This document shows positions 7,434-15,538 of a DNA stretch of 64,000 nucleotides, piece after piece. The translations under genes and the position numbers were made by a program. Below the pieces are notes generated by a model. The model was not told the DNA's origin. It saw nothing but the letters and a program-made list of their open reading frames with translations, and made no database searches. Positions within the stretch are counted from its first letter, which is position 1; every line of letters starts with the position of its first letter. The stretch is taken from the NCBI GenBank assembly GCA_902539445.1, contig CACBIY010000004.1:50465-114464 (forward strand), in the 5' to 3' direction. The DNA comes from an uncultured Pelagibacteraceae bacterium (GTDB lineage: Bacteria; Pseudomonadota; Alphaproteobacteria; Pelagibacterales; Pelagibacteraceae).

Positions 7434-10208
7434 TTAATGTAATGTACCCCAATTTTCTCCGGTGTTTAAATCTACTGTAAGAGGTATTGAGAAAGAATGT
7501 TGATCACTCTCAGCAACGCTAGACATTTCTTCAATTATCACTTTGGATATTTTTTTTACTTCATTTTTGGGACTTTCAAAAATCAGTTCATCATGGATTT
7601 GAAGTAACATCTTTGTTTTGTTGAGTTTTTGCTCCTTTAATTTTTTATCAATTCTTATCATTGCTAATCTCATTATTTCAGCAGCCGACCCTTGTATTGG
7701 AGCATTAATTGCTGCACGTTCTTGAAAGTTTCTTACATTATAATTTTTATCATTTATATTTATAAAATGAGATCTTCTTCCAAAAATATTACTTACATAA
7801 CCACTTTTTCTACAAAATTTAATTGTTCGATCCATATAAACTTTTATTTCGGGGAACTTTGAGAAATATGAATTTAAAAACTCTTCTGCTTCAAAATTAG
7901 AGACATTTATTTGCTTCGCTAATCCATACTGCGAAATTCCGTAAATTATTCCAAAATTTATGGCTTTAGCCTTTCTTCTTTGATCTTGATTCACCTTATT
8001 AATATCAATATTAAAAATTTGGCTAGCAGTTAGAGAGTGTATATCCTCATTATTTTGAAAAGCTTTTTTTAATTCTTTAACATCAGCCAAATCAGCTAAA
8101 ATTCTCATTTCAATTTGATTATAGTCTGCTGAAATCAAAATATTATCCTTGTCAGCAACAAAAGCTTTGCGAATATCTCTGCCATCTTCTGATTTAATTG
8201 GAATATTTTGCAAGTTAGGATCACTTGAAGCTAATCGTCCTGTAGTCGTTGCTGCTAATAAAAAAGAAGTATGAACTTTTTTTGTATCAGGATTAATATG
8301 TTCGGGTAATGAGTCTGAATAGGTATTTTTAAGTTTTGAAACTTGCCGCCAGTCCAGGACTAATTGTGGAAATTTATGACCTTTAAAAGCTAGATCTTCT
8401 AGTACTGAGGCACTTGTTGCAAAACTTCCCTTTTTAGTTTTTTTTAAGTCTGCAATCTTAAGATCATTGTATAAAATTTCACCCAGCTGTTTTGGAGAAG
8501 CAATATTAAACTCCTTTTTGGAGAGTTTAAAAACTTCTTTCTGAATTTTTTCAATTTTTTTTTCAAATTTTGTAGATAATGTTTTGAGAAACTTTTTATC
8601 AACTTTAATACCGTGTATTTCCATATCAGCTAAAATTCTAAGTAATGGCTTTTCAAAAATTTCATAAATATTAATCATTTTTTCTTCTTTCAAACTTTTA
8701 TAAAATTTTTTATATAGTCTATAAGTTATGTCAGCGTCCTCAGCGGCATAATCTTTTGCTTTTTCTAAATCGACTTCACTAAAATTTATCTGTTTCTTTC
8801 CAGAACCAACTAATTCTTTGAATTTTATTGTTTTATGATTCAGATGAATTTCAGATAACGTATCCATATTGTGTCTATTTTTTCCAGCATCAAGCACATA
8901 AGACATGAGCATGGTATCCTCCATCGCTGATAGCGTTATCCCATGATTAAAAAATACAATAAAATCGAATTTGATATTTTGACCTATTTTTTTGATACTA
9001 GGATCTTCAAGTAAAGGTTTTAATTTTTTAAGCACTATGTCTTTATCAATGCATTTTTTTGAATTATGTCCTATTGGTATATAACAAGCCTTTCCAATCT
9101 TAGAGCTCAAAGATACTCCAACTAAATCAGCTTGATGAGGATCTAAAGAATTTGTTTCTGTATCAACTGCAACTTCTCCTATTTCTTCAGCCTCCTTAAT
9201 CCATTCATCAATTTTACTGTGCTCTGTAATTAGAAAATAATTTTTTTTATCAATTTCAACTTTTTTTTCCTTTAATTGAATATCTTTTTTTTCACCACTA
9301 AAATCTGGCTCCCCATAAGCAGAAATAGCAGAGCTAAGTAATCTATTAAACTCCATTTCTCTTAGAAATTTATAAAGTTTATCTTTATCAATTCTTTTTA
9401 ACTCAAAATCATTGAGTTTCATTTCAATTGGAGCATCGTGCTTTAATGTTACTAATTTTTTACTTATTAAAGCTTTATCTTTGTTGTTTAGTAAAGTCTC
9501 TCTTCTCTTATTTTGTTTGATTTCATCTGCTGATTTTAAAAGTGTCTCTAAATCACCATACTTATTAATTAATTCTGCTGCAGTTTTTACACCAATGCCA
9601 GGAACTCCAGGAACATTATCACTGCTATCCCCAGCTAGAGCCTGAACATCTATAACTTTGTCTGGATCTACTCCAAATTTGTTTTTTACATCCTCATTAG
9701 AGATGAACTTATTTTTCATTGGATCAAAAATACGAACATTTTTTCTATATAATTGCATTAAATCTTTATCTGATGAAACTATTGTTACCTTTGCTCCTTT
9801 TTTTAAAATCTGATCAACATAAGTTGCAATTAAATCGTCTGCTTCATAATTAACTAATTCAACAGAGGGTAAATTAAAGGCTAAAACCGATTTTCTTATA
9901 TATTCAAATTGTGGTGCTAAGTCATCTGGTGCCTCAGATCGATTGGCTTTGTAATCACTATAAATTTCATTTCTAAAAGTTTTTCTAGCTGAATCAAAAA
10001 TAACAGCAAAATGAGTCGGTTTCTGAAGATTTTCATTTGATTTTGAGTCTTCAAGAAGTTTAAACAACATGCTGCAAAAACCACTTACTGCTCCAGTCGG
10101 TAATCCATCACTTTTTCGAGTTAATGGTGGTAAGGCATAATATGCTCTAAATATATAACCTGATCCATCTATAAGATAAAAATGATCTGTTTTTTGAATC
10201 TTATTCAT
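7434..10208 (-). CDS. polA: DNA polymerase I
   Basis: This 924-residue protein handles Okazaki-fragment maturation and repair synthesis. All three domains are intact. The 5'-3' nuclease comes first (about 1-300; DSARKTFRNEIYSDYKANR, GDSSDNVPGVPGIG). The 3'-5' proofreading domain (about 320-510) retains AVDTETNSLD, GQNIKFDF and YAAEDADITYRLY. The polymerase domain (about 550-924) has motif A SADYNQIEMRIL, motif B KAINFGIIYGIS and motif C QIHDELIFE. Some alphaproteobacterial PolA proteins have a degraded proofreading domain; this one does not. It is divergent from bioY across a 46-base gap. Confidence 0.97.
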   Translation of the reverse strand: MNKIQKTDHFYLIDGSGYIFRAYYALPPLTRKSDGLPTGAVSGFCSMLFKLLEDSKSNENLQKPTHFAVIFDSARKTFRNEIYSDYKANRSEAPDDLAPQFEYIRKSVLAFNLPSVELVNYEADDLIATYVDQILKKGAKVTIVSSDKDLMQLYRKNVRIFDPMKNKFISNEDVKNKFGVDPDKVIDVQALAGDSSDNVPGVPGIGVKTAAELINKYGDLETLLKSADEIKQNKRRETLLNNKDKALISKKLVTLKHDAPIEMKLNDFELKRIDKDKLYKFLREMEFNRLLSSAISAYGEPDFSGEKKDIQLKEKKVEIDKKNYFLITEHSKIDEWIKEAEEIGEVAVDTETNSLDPHQADLVGVSLSSKIGKACYIPIGHNSKKCIDKDIVLKKLKPLLEDPSIKKIGQNIKFDFIVFFNHGITLSAMEDTMLMSYVLDAGKNRHNMDTLSEIHLNHKTIKFKELVGSGKKQINFSEVDLEKAKDYAAEDADITYRLYKKFYKSLKEEKMINIYEIFEKPLLRILADMEIHGIKVDKKFLKTLSTKFEKKIEKIQKEVFKLSKKEFNIASPKQLGEILYNDLKIADLKKTKKGSFATSASVLEDLAFKGHKFPQLVLDWRQVSKLKNTYSDSLPEHINPDTKKVHTSFLLAATTTGRLASSDPNLQNIPIKSEDGRDIRKAFVADKDNILISADYNQIEMRILADLADVKELKKAFQNNEDIHSLTASQIFNIDINKVNQDQRRKAKAINFGIIYGISQYGLAKQINVSNFEAEEFLNSYFSKFPEIKVYMDRTIKFCRKSGYVSNIFGRRSHFININDKNYNVRNFQERAAINAPIQGSAAEIMRLAMIRIDKKLKEQKLNKTKMLLQIHDELIFESPKNEVKKISKVIIEEMSSVAESDQHSFSIPLTVDLNTGENWGTLH

Positions 10209-10254
10209 TAAAATTTAATATAGATTAAAGATAAAAATAAGAGTATTATTTTTT

Positions 10255-10806
10255 ATGGAACTTATAAAGCAAAATACTCAAAACCAGCTTGTAAAATCAT
10301 TATTGATTATCTTTATAGGTTCAATAATTCTTACAATTTCAGCCAAAATCAAGATACCTTTTTATCCAGTTCCAATGACTATGCAAACATTCATAGTTTT
10401 ATTTTTAGGTATTAGCTTTGGATATAAAATAGCTATAGCCACTGTAAGTTTATACTTATTAGAAGGTATATTAGGTTTACCAGTATTTTCTAATTCTCCT
10501 GAAAGAGGAATTGGTTTAGCTTATTTTACAGGTCCAACAATGGGGTATTTAATTGGATTTCTAACAGCGTGTTTTTTAGCCTCATTCATAAAAAATGATG
10601 ATAATTATTTTTTAATTTTTTTTAAATTAATATTTTCAGTTTCAACAATTTATATTCTAGGTATTCTATGGCTAGGTACATTAATTGGTTGGGATAAACC
10701 TATTTTAGAATTAGGTGTATTGCCTTTTTTAGTTGCTGAAATTTTTAAAATTTGTCTACTTACTTTAATAGCAAAAAAAATTATAAAATTTAGAAAATTT
10801 ATTTAG
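10255..10806 (+). CDS. bioY: BioY family biotin transporter
   Basis: This 183-residue membrane protein has about five to six hydrophobic segments. The family signature is KIPFYPVPMTMQTFIVLFLG near residues 30-50, followed by GLPVFSN and GIGLAYFTGPTMGYLIGF. BioY is the substrate-binding S-component of ECF biotin transporters. Here no bioM or bioN is adjacent, so it either shares an energising module encoded elsewhere or works alone. I saw no clear BioR box in the 46 bases upstream. Its 3' end overlaps the convergent actR-like gene by eight bases. Confidence 0.9.
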   Translation: MELIKQNTQNQLVKSLLIIFIGSIILTISAKIKIPFYPVPMTMQTFIVLFLGISFGYKIAIATVSLYLLEGILGLPVFSNSPERGIGLAYFTGPTMGYLIGFLTACFLASFIKNDDNYFLIFFKLIFSVSTIYILGILWLGTLIGWDKPILELGVLPFLVAEIFKICLLTLIAKKIIKFRKFI

Positions 10807-11362
10807 GTGATCTTTTAGATAATATTCTTTGAAGAGTTCTTCTGTGCATTTTAAGCCTTCTTGCTGTCTCTGAAACGTTTCTATTACATAATTCAAATAC
10901 TCTATGAATATGTTCCCATTTAACCCGATCTGCTGACATTGGATTTTCAGGTGGTGCAGCTTTTTTTGATGGATCTGCTAATAACGCTTTTTCTACATCG
11001 TCTGCATCTGCTGGTTTAGCTAAATAGTCAATAGCACCCTCTTTGATTGCAGCTACAGCAGTTGGAATATTTCCGTATCCAGTTAACATTATGATTCGAC
11101 TTAGTGAATTTGATGATTGAATTTCCTTTACAACCTCTAATCCGTTTCCATCATTTAACCTTAGGTCAACTACTGCAAAACCTGGTTTTTTCACTTTAAC
11201 CATGTCTTTACCTTTTTGCACACTCTCAGCTTGTAAAACTTCAAACCCCTTCTTTTCCATCGCTCTAGCTAATCTCTCCCTAAAAGGATTATCATCATCC
11301 ACTATTAATAAGGATTTATTGTCAAAATCAGCCAGATTTTGTAATGGAGCTTGGTTTTTCAT
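10799..11362 (-). CDS. actR: ActR/RegA/PrrA-type response regulator
   Basis: This 187-residue regulator has a receiver domain (LLIVDDD at 18-24, phospho-acceptor Asp66 in FAVVDLRL, MLTGYGNI). A short Pro-rich linker leads to a C-terminal Fis-type helix-turn-helix: NVSETARRLKMHRRTLQRIL. This is the architecture of the redox-responsive ActR/RegA/PrrA family, which controls energy and carbon metabolism in Alphaproteobacteria. No partner kinase (ActS/RegB) lies nearby, so it is an orphan in this window. It is divergent from the polyamine operon. Confidence 0.87.
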   Translation of the reverse strand: MKNQAPLQNLADFDNKSLLIVDDDNPFRERLARAMEKKGFEVLQAESVQKGKDMVKVKKPGFAVVDLRLNDGNGLEVVKEIQSSNSLSRIIMLTGYGNIPTAVAAIKEGAIDYLAKPADADDVEKALLADPSKKAAPPENPMSADRVKWEHIHRVFELCNRNVSETARRLKMHRRTLQRILSKRSPK

Positions 11363-11416
11363 GACCTAAATATGGATATTTTTTTCCACAATTCAATAGG
11401 CCATTATTTGCTTTAC

Positions 11417-11434
11417 ATTGAATAACTATTCAAT
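11417..11434. promoter_or_regulatory. Perfect 8-bp inverted repeat, possible operator
   Basis: ATTGAATA-AC-TATTCAAT is a perfect dyad with a two-base centre. It lies in the 148-base divergent region between the ActR-like gene and the ornithine decarboxylase gene. Its size suits a dimeric regulator. AT-rich sequence makes chance palindromes more likely, and no binding protein can be named. Confidence 0.3.
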
Positions 11435-11473
11435 TAATTGCTCGAATATTAAAGTTTTTTTTAAATAAAAGAC

Positions 11474-11510
11474 TTTTTTTTTGTTAAATTTTTTTTGGGG
11501 GGCATTTAAA
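11474..11510 (+). promoter_or_regulatory. Homopolymer-rich leader and ribosome-binding site of ornithine decarboxylase
   Basis: Nine Ts (11474-11482) are followed by eight Ts (11489-11496) and then six Gs (11497-11502), eight bases before the ATG at 11511. The G run is the likely Shine-Dalgarno sequence and fixes the start at 11511 rather than at the in-frame TTG at 11481. A G6 run is unusual in DNA this AT-rich. Confidence 0.5.
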
Positions 11511-12695
11511 ATGCAAAAATTTAAGTCAGTTGAAGAATTAGTAAATCAACTGAAACCGGAAAAACCTGTCTATTGTATAAGGAAGAATTCTATTCTTTCT
11601 GCTTCAAAATTCTTTCAGAAGAAATTTCCAGGGAAAATACTATATGCTGTAAAAACTAATCCCCATCCTGAAGTTATCAAAACTTTGATAAGAAGTGGAA
11701 TTAATCAATTTGATGTTGCGTCTATCGAAGAAATCAAAGCAGTGAGGAAATTTGATAATACTGCAAAATGTTCCTTTATGCATACAGTTAAAAGTAGAGA
11801 GAGTATTAAAGAAGCATATTTTAATTTTGGAATAAAAACTTTCGCTTTAGATACTAAAGATGAATTAATAAAAATTATCGAAACAACAGACAATGCTAAA
11901 GATTTAGAACTATTTATTAGAGTTGCTGTTTCCAATGAACATGCTGAAATAGATTTATCAAAAAAATTCGGTGCTTTAAATTCTGAAGCTTCAGGACTAT
12001 TAAGACTTGCAAAACTTCATTCAAAAAAAATTGGCTTAAGTTTTCATGTTGGTTCCCAATGTATGCATCCAATTTCATACTCTAAAGGAATTAATGAAGT
12101 GGGAAATATAATTAAAAAAACTAAAATAATTCCAGATTATATTAATATCGGTGGAGGCTTCCCGACAATTTATCCTGATCTTGTGCCTCTATCTTTGGAA
12201 AGTTATATGGAGGAAATTAAAAAAAGTTTAGAAAATTTAAATCTAAAAAATATGCCTCAAATAATTTGTGAACCTGGAAGAGCTTTAGTTGCGGAAAGTG
12301 GATCAACAATCGTGAGAGTTAATTTAAGAAAAAAACAAAAACTCTATATTAATGATGGTACTTACGGCACACTTTTTGATGCTGGAACACCTAATATAGT
12401 TTTTCCATCAAAATTAATTAAAGAAAATTCAAGTAAAATTATTTCAAAGAAAATGACTGCATTTGATTTTTATGGACCAACATGTGACAGTATGGATTAT
12501 ATGAAGGGTCCTTTCCTACTTCCAAATAATATTAAAGAAAATGATTATATTGAACTTGGTCAATTAGGATCATATGGTTTAACTTTTAGAACTCAATTTA
12601 ATGGTTATTACTCTGATGAGATTTATGAGGTTGATGATAAACCAATAATGTCTATGTATGATAAGAATTCAGACAAAGCTACTCTAGTTGCTTAA
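11511..12695 (+). CDS. Ornithine/lysine decarboxylase, PLP fold type III
   Basis: This enzyme decarboxylates ornithine (or a related basic amino acid) to putrescine (or cadaverine), the first step of polyamine synthesis. From the chosen ATG it has 394 residues. The PLP lysine is Lys48 in YAVKTNPHPEV. Also present are HVGSQ, the glycine loop GGGFPTIYP, CEPGRALVAESG and the active-site cysteine segment GPTCDSMD. The run of Gs upstream supports this start over the TTG at 11481. The stop codon overlaps the next start (TAATG), so it is translated with the deoxyhypusine-synthase-like gene. Ornithine as substrate is likely but not proven by sequence. Confidence 0.9.
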   Translation: MQKFKSVEELVNQLKPEKPVYCIRKNSILSASKFFQKKFPGKILYAVKTNPHPEVIKTLIRSGINQFDVASIEEIKAVRKFDNTAKCSFMHTVKSRESIKEAYFNFGIKTFALDTKDELIKIIETTDNAKDLELFIRVAVSNEHAEIDLSKKFGALNSEASGLLRLAKLHSKKIGLSFHVGSQCMHPISYSKGINEVGNIIKKTKIIPDYINIGGGFPTIYPDLVPLSLESYMEEIKKSLENLNLKNMPQIICEPGRALVAESGSTIVRVNLRKKQKLYINDGTYGTLFDAGTPNIVFPSKLIKENSSKIISKKMTAFDFYGPTCDSMDYMKGPFLLPNNIKENDYIELGQLGSYGLTFRTQFNGYYSDEIYEVDDKPIMSMYDKNSDKATLVA

Positions 12696-13738
12696 TGTCA
12701 GAAAATAAAAATCTTGGTCACAACAGTAAAAAAGATTTCTTAAAAAAACCTGTAGAACATATTGATATTACATCATTCGATTCTAGAAAAATTATTTCTT
12801 CCATGGAAAAAATGTCTTTTGTTTCAAGAGAAACGGCAAACGCAGCCAATATTTATAATGAAATGTTGAAAGACAAAGAATGCACAATTTTTTTAACATT
12901 AGCAGGTTCAACATCTGCCGCAGGCTGTATGAATATTTATAAAGATTTAGTTAAATATAATATGGTCGATGCAATAGTAGCGACTGGCGCTTCAATAATT
13001 GATATGGATTTTTTTGAAGCTCTTGGTTTTAAACACTATCAAGGATCTCAATTCCAAGATGATACTGAATTAAGAAAAAATTATATCGATAGAATTTACG
13101 ACACATACATAGACGAAGATGAGTTACAGATTTGTGATAAAAAAATATGTGAAATCGCGGATACCTTGGAACCTAGAAGCTATACATCCAGAGAATTTAT
13201 TAAAGAAATGGGTAAATATTTAAAAAAAAATTCTATTAAAAAAGACTCTTTGATAGAAACAGCATACGATAATGATGTTCCAATTTTTTGCCCTGCTTTC
13301 ACCGACTCCAGTGCTGGATTTGGTTTAGTTATACATCAAGAAAAAAATCCAAAAAAGCATATGACTATCGACTCTATTAGAGAATTTAGAGAATTGACTG
13401 AAATTAAAATACGCTCGAAGGGATCAGGTTTATTTATGATTGGTGGTGGTGTTCCAAAAAATTTTATTCAAGACACCGTAATTTGTGCTGAATTATTAGG
13501 CAAGGAAGTTGACATGCATAAATATGCGGTGCAAATCTCAGTTGCCGACTCTAGAGACGGTGCATGCAGTAGTTCAACATTAAAGGAAGCAAGTTCATGG
13601 GGTAAAGTTGATGTTACAAAAGAACAAATGGTATTTGCTGAAGCCACCAGTGTACTACCCCTAATAGCTAGCGACGCTTATCACAGAGGTGAGTGGAAAA
13701 ATAGAGATAAAAAGAAATTCACAAAAATTTTTGAGTAA
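12695..13738 (+). CDS. Deoxyhypusine synthase family protein (probable polyamine aminobutyltransferase)
   Basis: This 347-residue protein is a clear deoxyhypusine synthase homologue. It has the N-terminal LTLAGSTSAAG, GASIIDMDFFE and GGGVPKNFI for NAD/substrate binding. The SSWGKV motif near the C-terminus carries Lys304, matching the catalytic lysine of eukaryotic enzymes. Eukaryotic and archaeal enzymes move an aminobutyl group from spermidine to eIF5A. Bacteria have no eIF5A, so bacterial homologues must use another acceptor, plausibly a diamine to give homospermidine or a similar polyamine. Its place between a decarboxylase and an agmatinase-like gene supports a polyamine role. Confidence 0.85.
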   Translation: MSENKNLGHNSKKDFLKKPVEHIDITSFDSRKIISSMEKMSFVSRETANAANIYNEMLKDKECTIFLTLAGSTSAAGCMNIYKDLVKYNMVDAIVATGASIIDMDFFEALGFKHYQGSQFQDDTELRKNYIDRIYDTYIDEDELQICDKKICEIADTLEPRSYTSREFIKEMGKYLKKNSIKKDSLIETAYDNDVPIFCPAFTDSSAGFGLVIHQEKNPKKHMTIDSIREFRELTEIKIRSKGSGLFMIGGGVPKNFIQDTVICAELLGKEVDMHKYAVQISVADSRDGACSSSTLKEASSWGKVDVTKEQMVFAEATSVLPLIASDAYHRGEWKNRDKKKFTKIFE

Positions 13739-13741
13739 AAA

Positions 13742-14617
13742 TTGAAATATTTATCAAATAGAAACGGATTTTTAGGAGTCGACAATAAATTTAATTTCAA
13801 AGAAAAGGTTGTTGTGGTTCCATTTGGACTTGAAAAAACTGTTAGTTATGGAGGTGGTACTAGAAACGGACCTAAAGAAATTATAAAGGCTTCTCATCAA
13901 GTGGAATTATATGATGAAGAATTAAATTGTGAACCTTATAAAAAAATTGGGATTAAAACATTAAAGCCCTTTAAGATTCATAGAAATATCAGAAAAGCTC
14001 TAGAGAAAATGTCAAATATAAATAAAGAAATTTTAGATAAAAGACTTTTTCCAATCACGTTTGGAGGAGAACATTCAATTACACCCGGATGTATTTATCC
14101 GTTTGTCAAAAAATACAAAAAAATTTGTCTTTTACATTTCGATGCCCATGCTGATTTAAGAAATAGTTACAATGGTGAAAAGTTCTCTCATGCATCAGCA
14201 ATAAGAAGGTGCTTAGACCATAAAAATATAACATTAATATCTTTTGGAATCAGGAATATATCAGAGAGTGAAATTCCATTTTTAAAAAAGAATAAATCAA
14301 GAATAAATATTTTTTGGGCAAAAGATAAATCAAAGTGGGATTTAACAAAATTTAAAAAAATCATAAAAAATAAGACAGTTTATTTAACATTTGATGTCGA
14401 TGGTTTCGACTCAAGTATCATGCCAGCCACTGGGACTCCTGAACCTGGTGGATTATTATGGGATGAAACACTCAATATAATTAAAATTGCTGCAAAAAAT
14501 TCAAACATTGTTGGTGCTGACATCAATGAATTAGCACCTATTAAAGGTTTTAATTCATACAACTTTCTTGTTGCAAAGCTCGCTTATAAAATATTGTCTT
14601 ATAAATTTTTGATTTAA
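13742..14617 (+). CDS. speB: Agmatinase-like ureohydrolase
   Basis: This 291-residue member of the arginase/agmatinase family has all metal-ligand motifs: GGEHSITPG, FDAHADLR and FDVDGFDSSIMP. GTGTPEPGG is typical of agmatinases rather than arginases. Agmatinase makes putrescine and urea from agmatine. The gene starts with TTG three bases after the preceding stop and is the last of the polyamine operon. No arginine decarboxylase is in the window, so the guanidino substrate could be agmatine or an aminobutyl-agmatine made by the neighbour. Its end overlaps the convergent transporter gene by four bases. Confidence 0.82.
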   Translation: MKYLSNRNGFLGVDNKFNFKEKVVVVPFGLEKTVSYGGGTRNGPKEIIKASHQVELYDEELNCEPYKKIGIKTLKPFKIHRNIRKALEKMSNINKEILDKRLFPITFGGEHSITPGCIYPFVKKYKKICLLHFDAHADLRNSYNGEKFSHASAIRRCLDHKNITLISFGIRNISESEIPFLKKNKSRINIFWAKDKSKWDLTKFKKIIKNKTVYLTFDVDGFDSSIMPATGTPEPGGLLWDETLNIIKIAAKNSNIVGADINELAPIKGFNSYNFLVAKLAYKILSYKFLI

Positions 14618-14634
14618 GCTTTAATTGGCTTAAA
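14613..14634. terminator. Candidate terminator hairpin between convergent genes
   Basis: TTTAAGC (14613-14619) and GCTTAAA (14628-14634) form a perfect 7-bp stem with an 8-base loop at the overlapping stop codons of the agmatinase-like gene and the minus-strand transporter. On the plus strand a run of five Ts (14637-14641) follows shortly after. The minus-strand side lacks a good T run. Confidence 0.35.
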
Positions 14635-15168
14635 AGTTTTTAAAAGTAATCTAAATGGTATTAACATGATCAAAGCTACAATTACTTTTACAATCAAATC
14701 TCCTAGAGAAAGTGTAACCCATGGCACGCCAGTCCCATAAAATGATATTGAAAAAAACAAAAATGTATCGATTGTTGAGCCAATCATTGAGGATGTTAAT
14801 GGCGCAACAAACCATTCTTTCTTTCTTAATCTGTCAAATATTTGGACATCTAATAATTGTGCAGTTAAAAATGCAATCCCAGACCCAATAGCTATACGAA
14901 TAGATATAAGATCTGCAAAATCAGTAGAAAATAAAACTGTAAAACCAATTCCTAGTACAAAGCCAAAATATACAATTTTTCTTGCAACTATTTTTCCATA
15001 AGATCTATTAGCTAAATCTGTAATTAAAAAAGCAATTGGATAAGAGAAAGCTCCGTAGGTTAATATTTCATTTAAACCATAATAATTAATTGGAAATTGA
15101 ACAAGATAATTAGAAGATAGGACAACAACACCCATCAAAAATGATAGAAGTAAAAACGATTTACTCAT
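14614..15168 (-). CDS. yhhQ: Queuosine precursor transporter (YhhQ/VUT family)
   Basis: This 184-residue membrane protein has about five hydrophobic segments. TYGAFSYPIAFLITDLANRSYG is the family's hallmark region, with the TDL acidic motif. AQLLDVQIFDRLR and SSMIGSTIDTFLFF are also typical. YhhQ proteins import 7-cyano-7-deazaguanine or 7-aminomethyl-7-deazaguanine for queuosine in tRNA. It directly follows rpmB with a one-base overlap, so the two are probably one transcript. Confidence 0.85.
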   Translation of the reverse strand: MSKSFLLLSFLMGVVVLSSNYLVQFPINYYGLNEILTYGAFSYPIAFLITDLANRSYGKIVARKIVYFGFVLGIGFTVLFSTDFADLISIRIAIGSGIAFLTAQLLDVQIFDRLRKKEWFVAPLTSSMIGSTIDTFLFFSISFYGTGVPWVTLSLGDLIVKVIVALIMLIPFRLLLKTFKPIKA

Positions 15169-15482
15169 TAAGCTGTTTTAGATTGTGCAGTTTTTTTTTG
15201 AAATGGAGATTTAACTAGTAAACTTTTTTTTAATTTTTTTAATCTAGGAGATAAATTTTTATTTTTTACAGATTTTAGAAATTCATCAAAACTACCTTTT
15301 TTATCTACTGATCTAACCCCTGCATTACTCACTGTTAATTTTAAGCTTCTTTTTAAAAGTTCACTTGTAAATTTTACTTTTTTTAAATTAGGTAAGAATC
15401 TTCTTTTTGTCTTATTGTTAGCATGACTAACGTTATGACCTTTCATTGGATTTTTCCCAGTTAATTCGCATTTTTTTGTCAT
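15168..15482 (-). CDS. rpmB: 50S ribosomal protein L28
   Basis: L28 is a small basic protein of the large ribosomal subunit. The protein begins [32 protein letters not shown], matching the family, with the Cys/Gly turn CELTGK. At 104 residues it is longer than the roughly 80-residue enterobacterial form, as is usual in Alphaproteobacteria. A good promoter lies 13-41 bases upstream, and the 5' leader would be only about six bases without a Shine-Dalgarno sequence. Confidence 0.96.
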   Translation of the reverse strand: MTKKCELTGKNPMKGHNVSHANNKTKRRFLPNLKKVKFTSELLKRSLKLTVSNAGVRSVDKKGSFDEFLKSVKNKNLSPRLKKLKKSLLVKSPFQKKTAQSKTA

Positions 15483-15494
15483 AATTTGTTCGAC

Positions 15495-15523
15495 TATATA
15501 AAGTGAGATATTGAAAGCGTCAA
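15495..15523 (-). promoter_or_regulatory. Sigma-70 promoter of rpmB
   Basis: Reading the minus strand, TTGACG (15523-15518) is separated by exactly 17 bases from TATATA (15500-15495). The predicted transcription start is near 15488, only about six bases before the rpmB ATG. This spacing and match are among the best in the window. Confidence 0.55.
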
Positions 15524-15538
15524 GTTTATTAGGTTATT

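Noticed and set aside
10209..10254. BioR-type operator before bioY
   Set aside because: The region is AT-rich, but no TTAT-x-x-ATAA-type dyad was found.
11481..11510. In-frame TTG start for the ornithine decarboxylase gene at 11481
   Set aside because: The G6 run at 11497-11502 makes a good ribosome-binding site for the ATG at 11511, and the extra ten residues are encoded by homopolymer-rich leader.
11363..11510. Possible speF-type leader RNA before the ornithine decarboxylase gene
   Set aside because: Such leaders exist in some Alphaproteobacteria, but I could not find a conserved stem arrangement here by eye. A covariance-model search would settle it.
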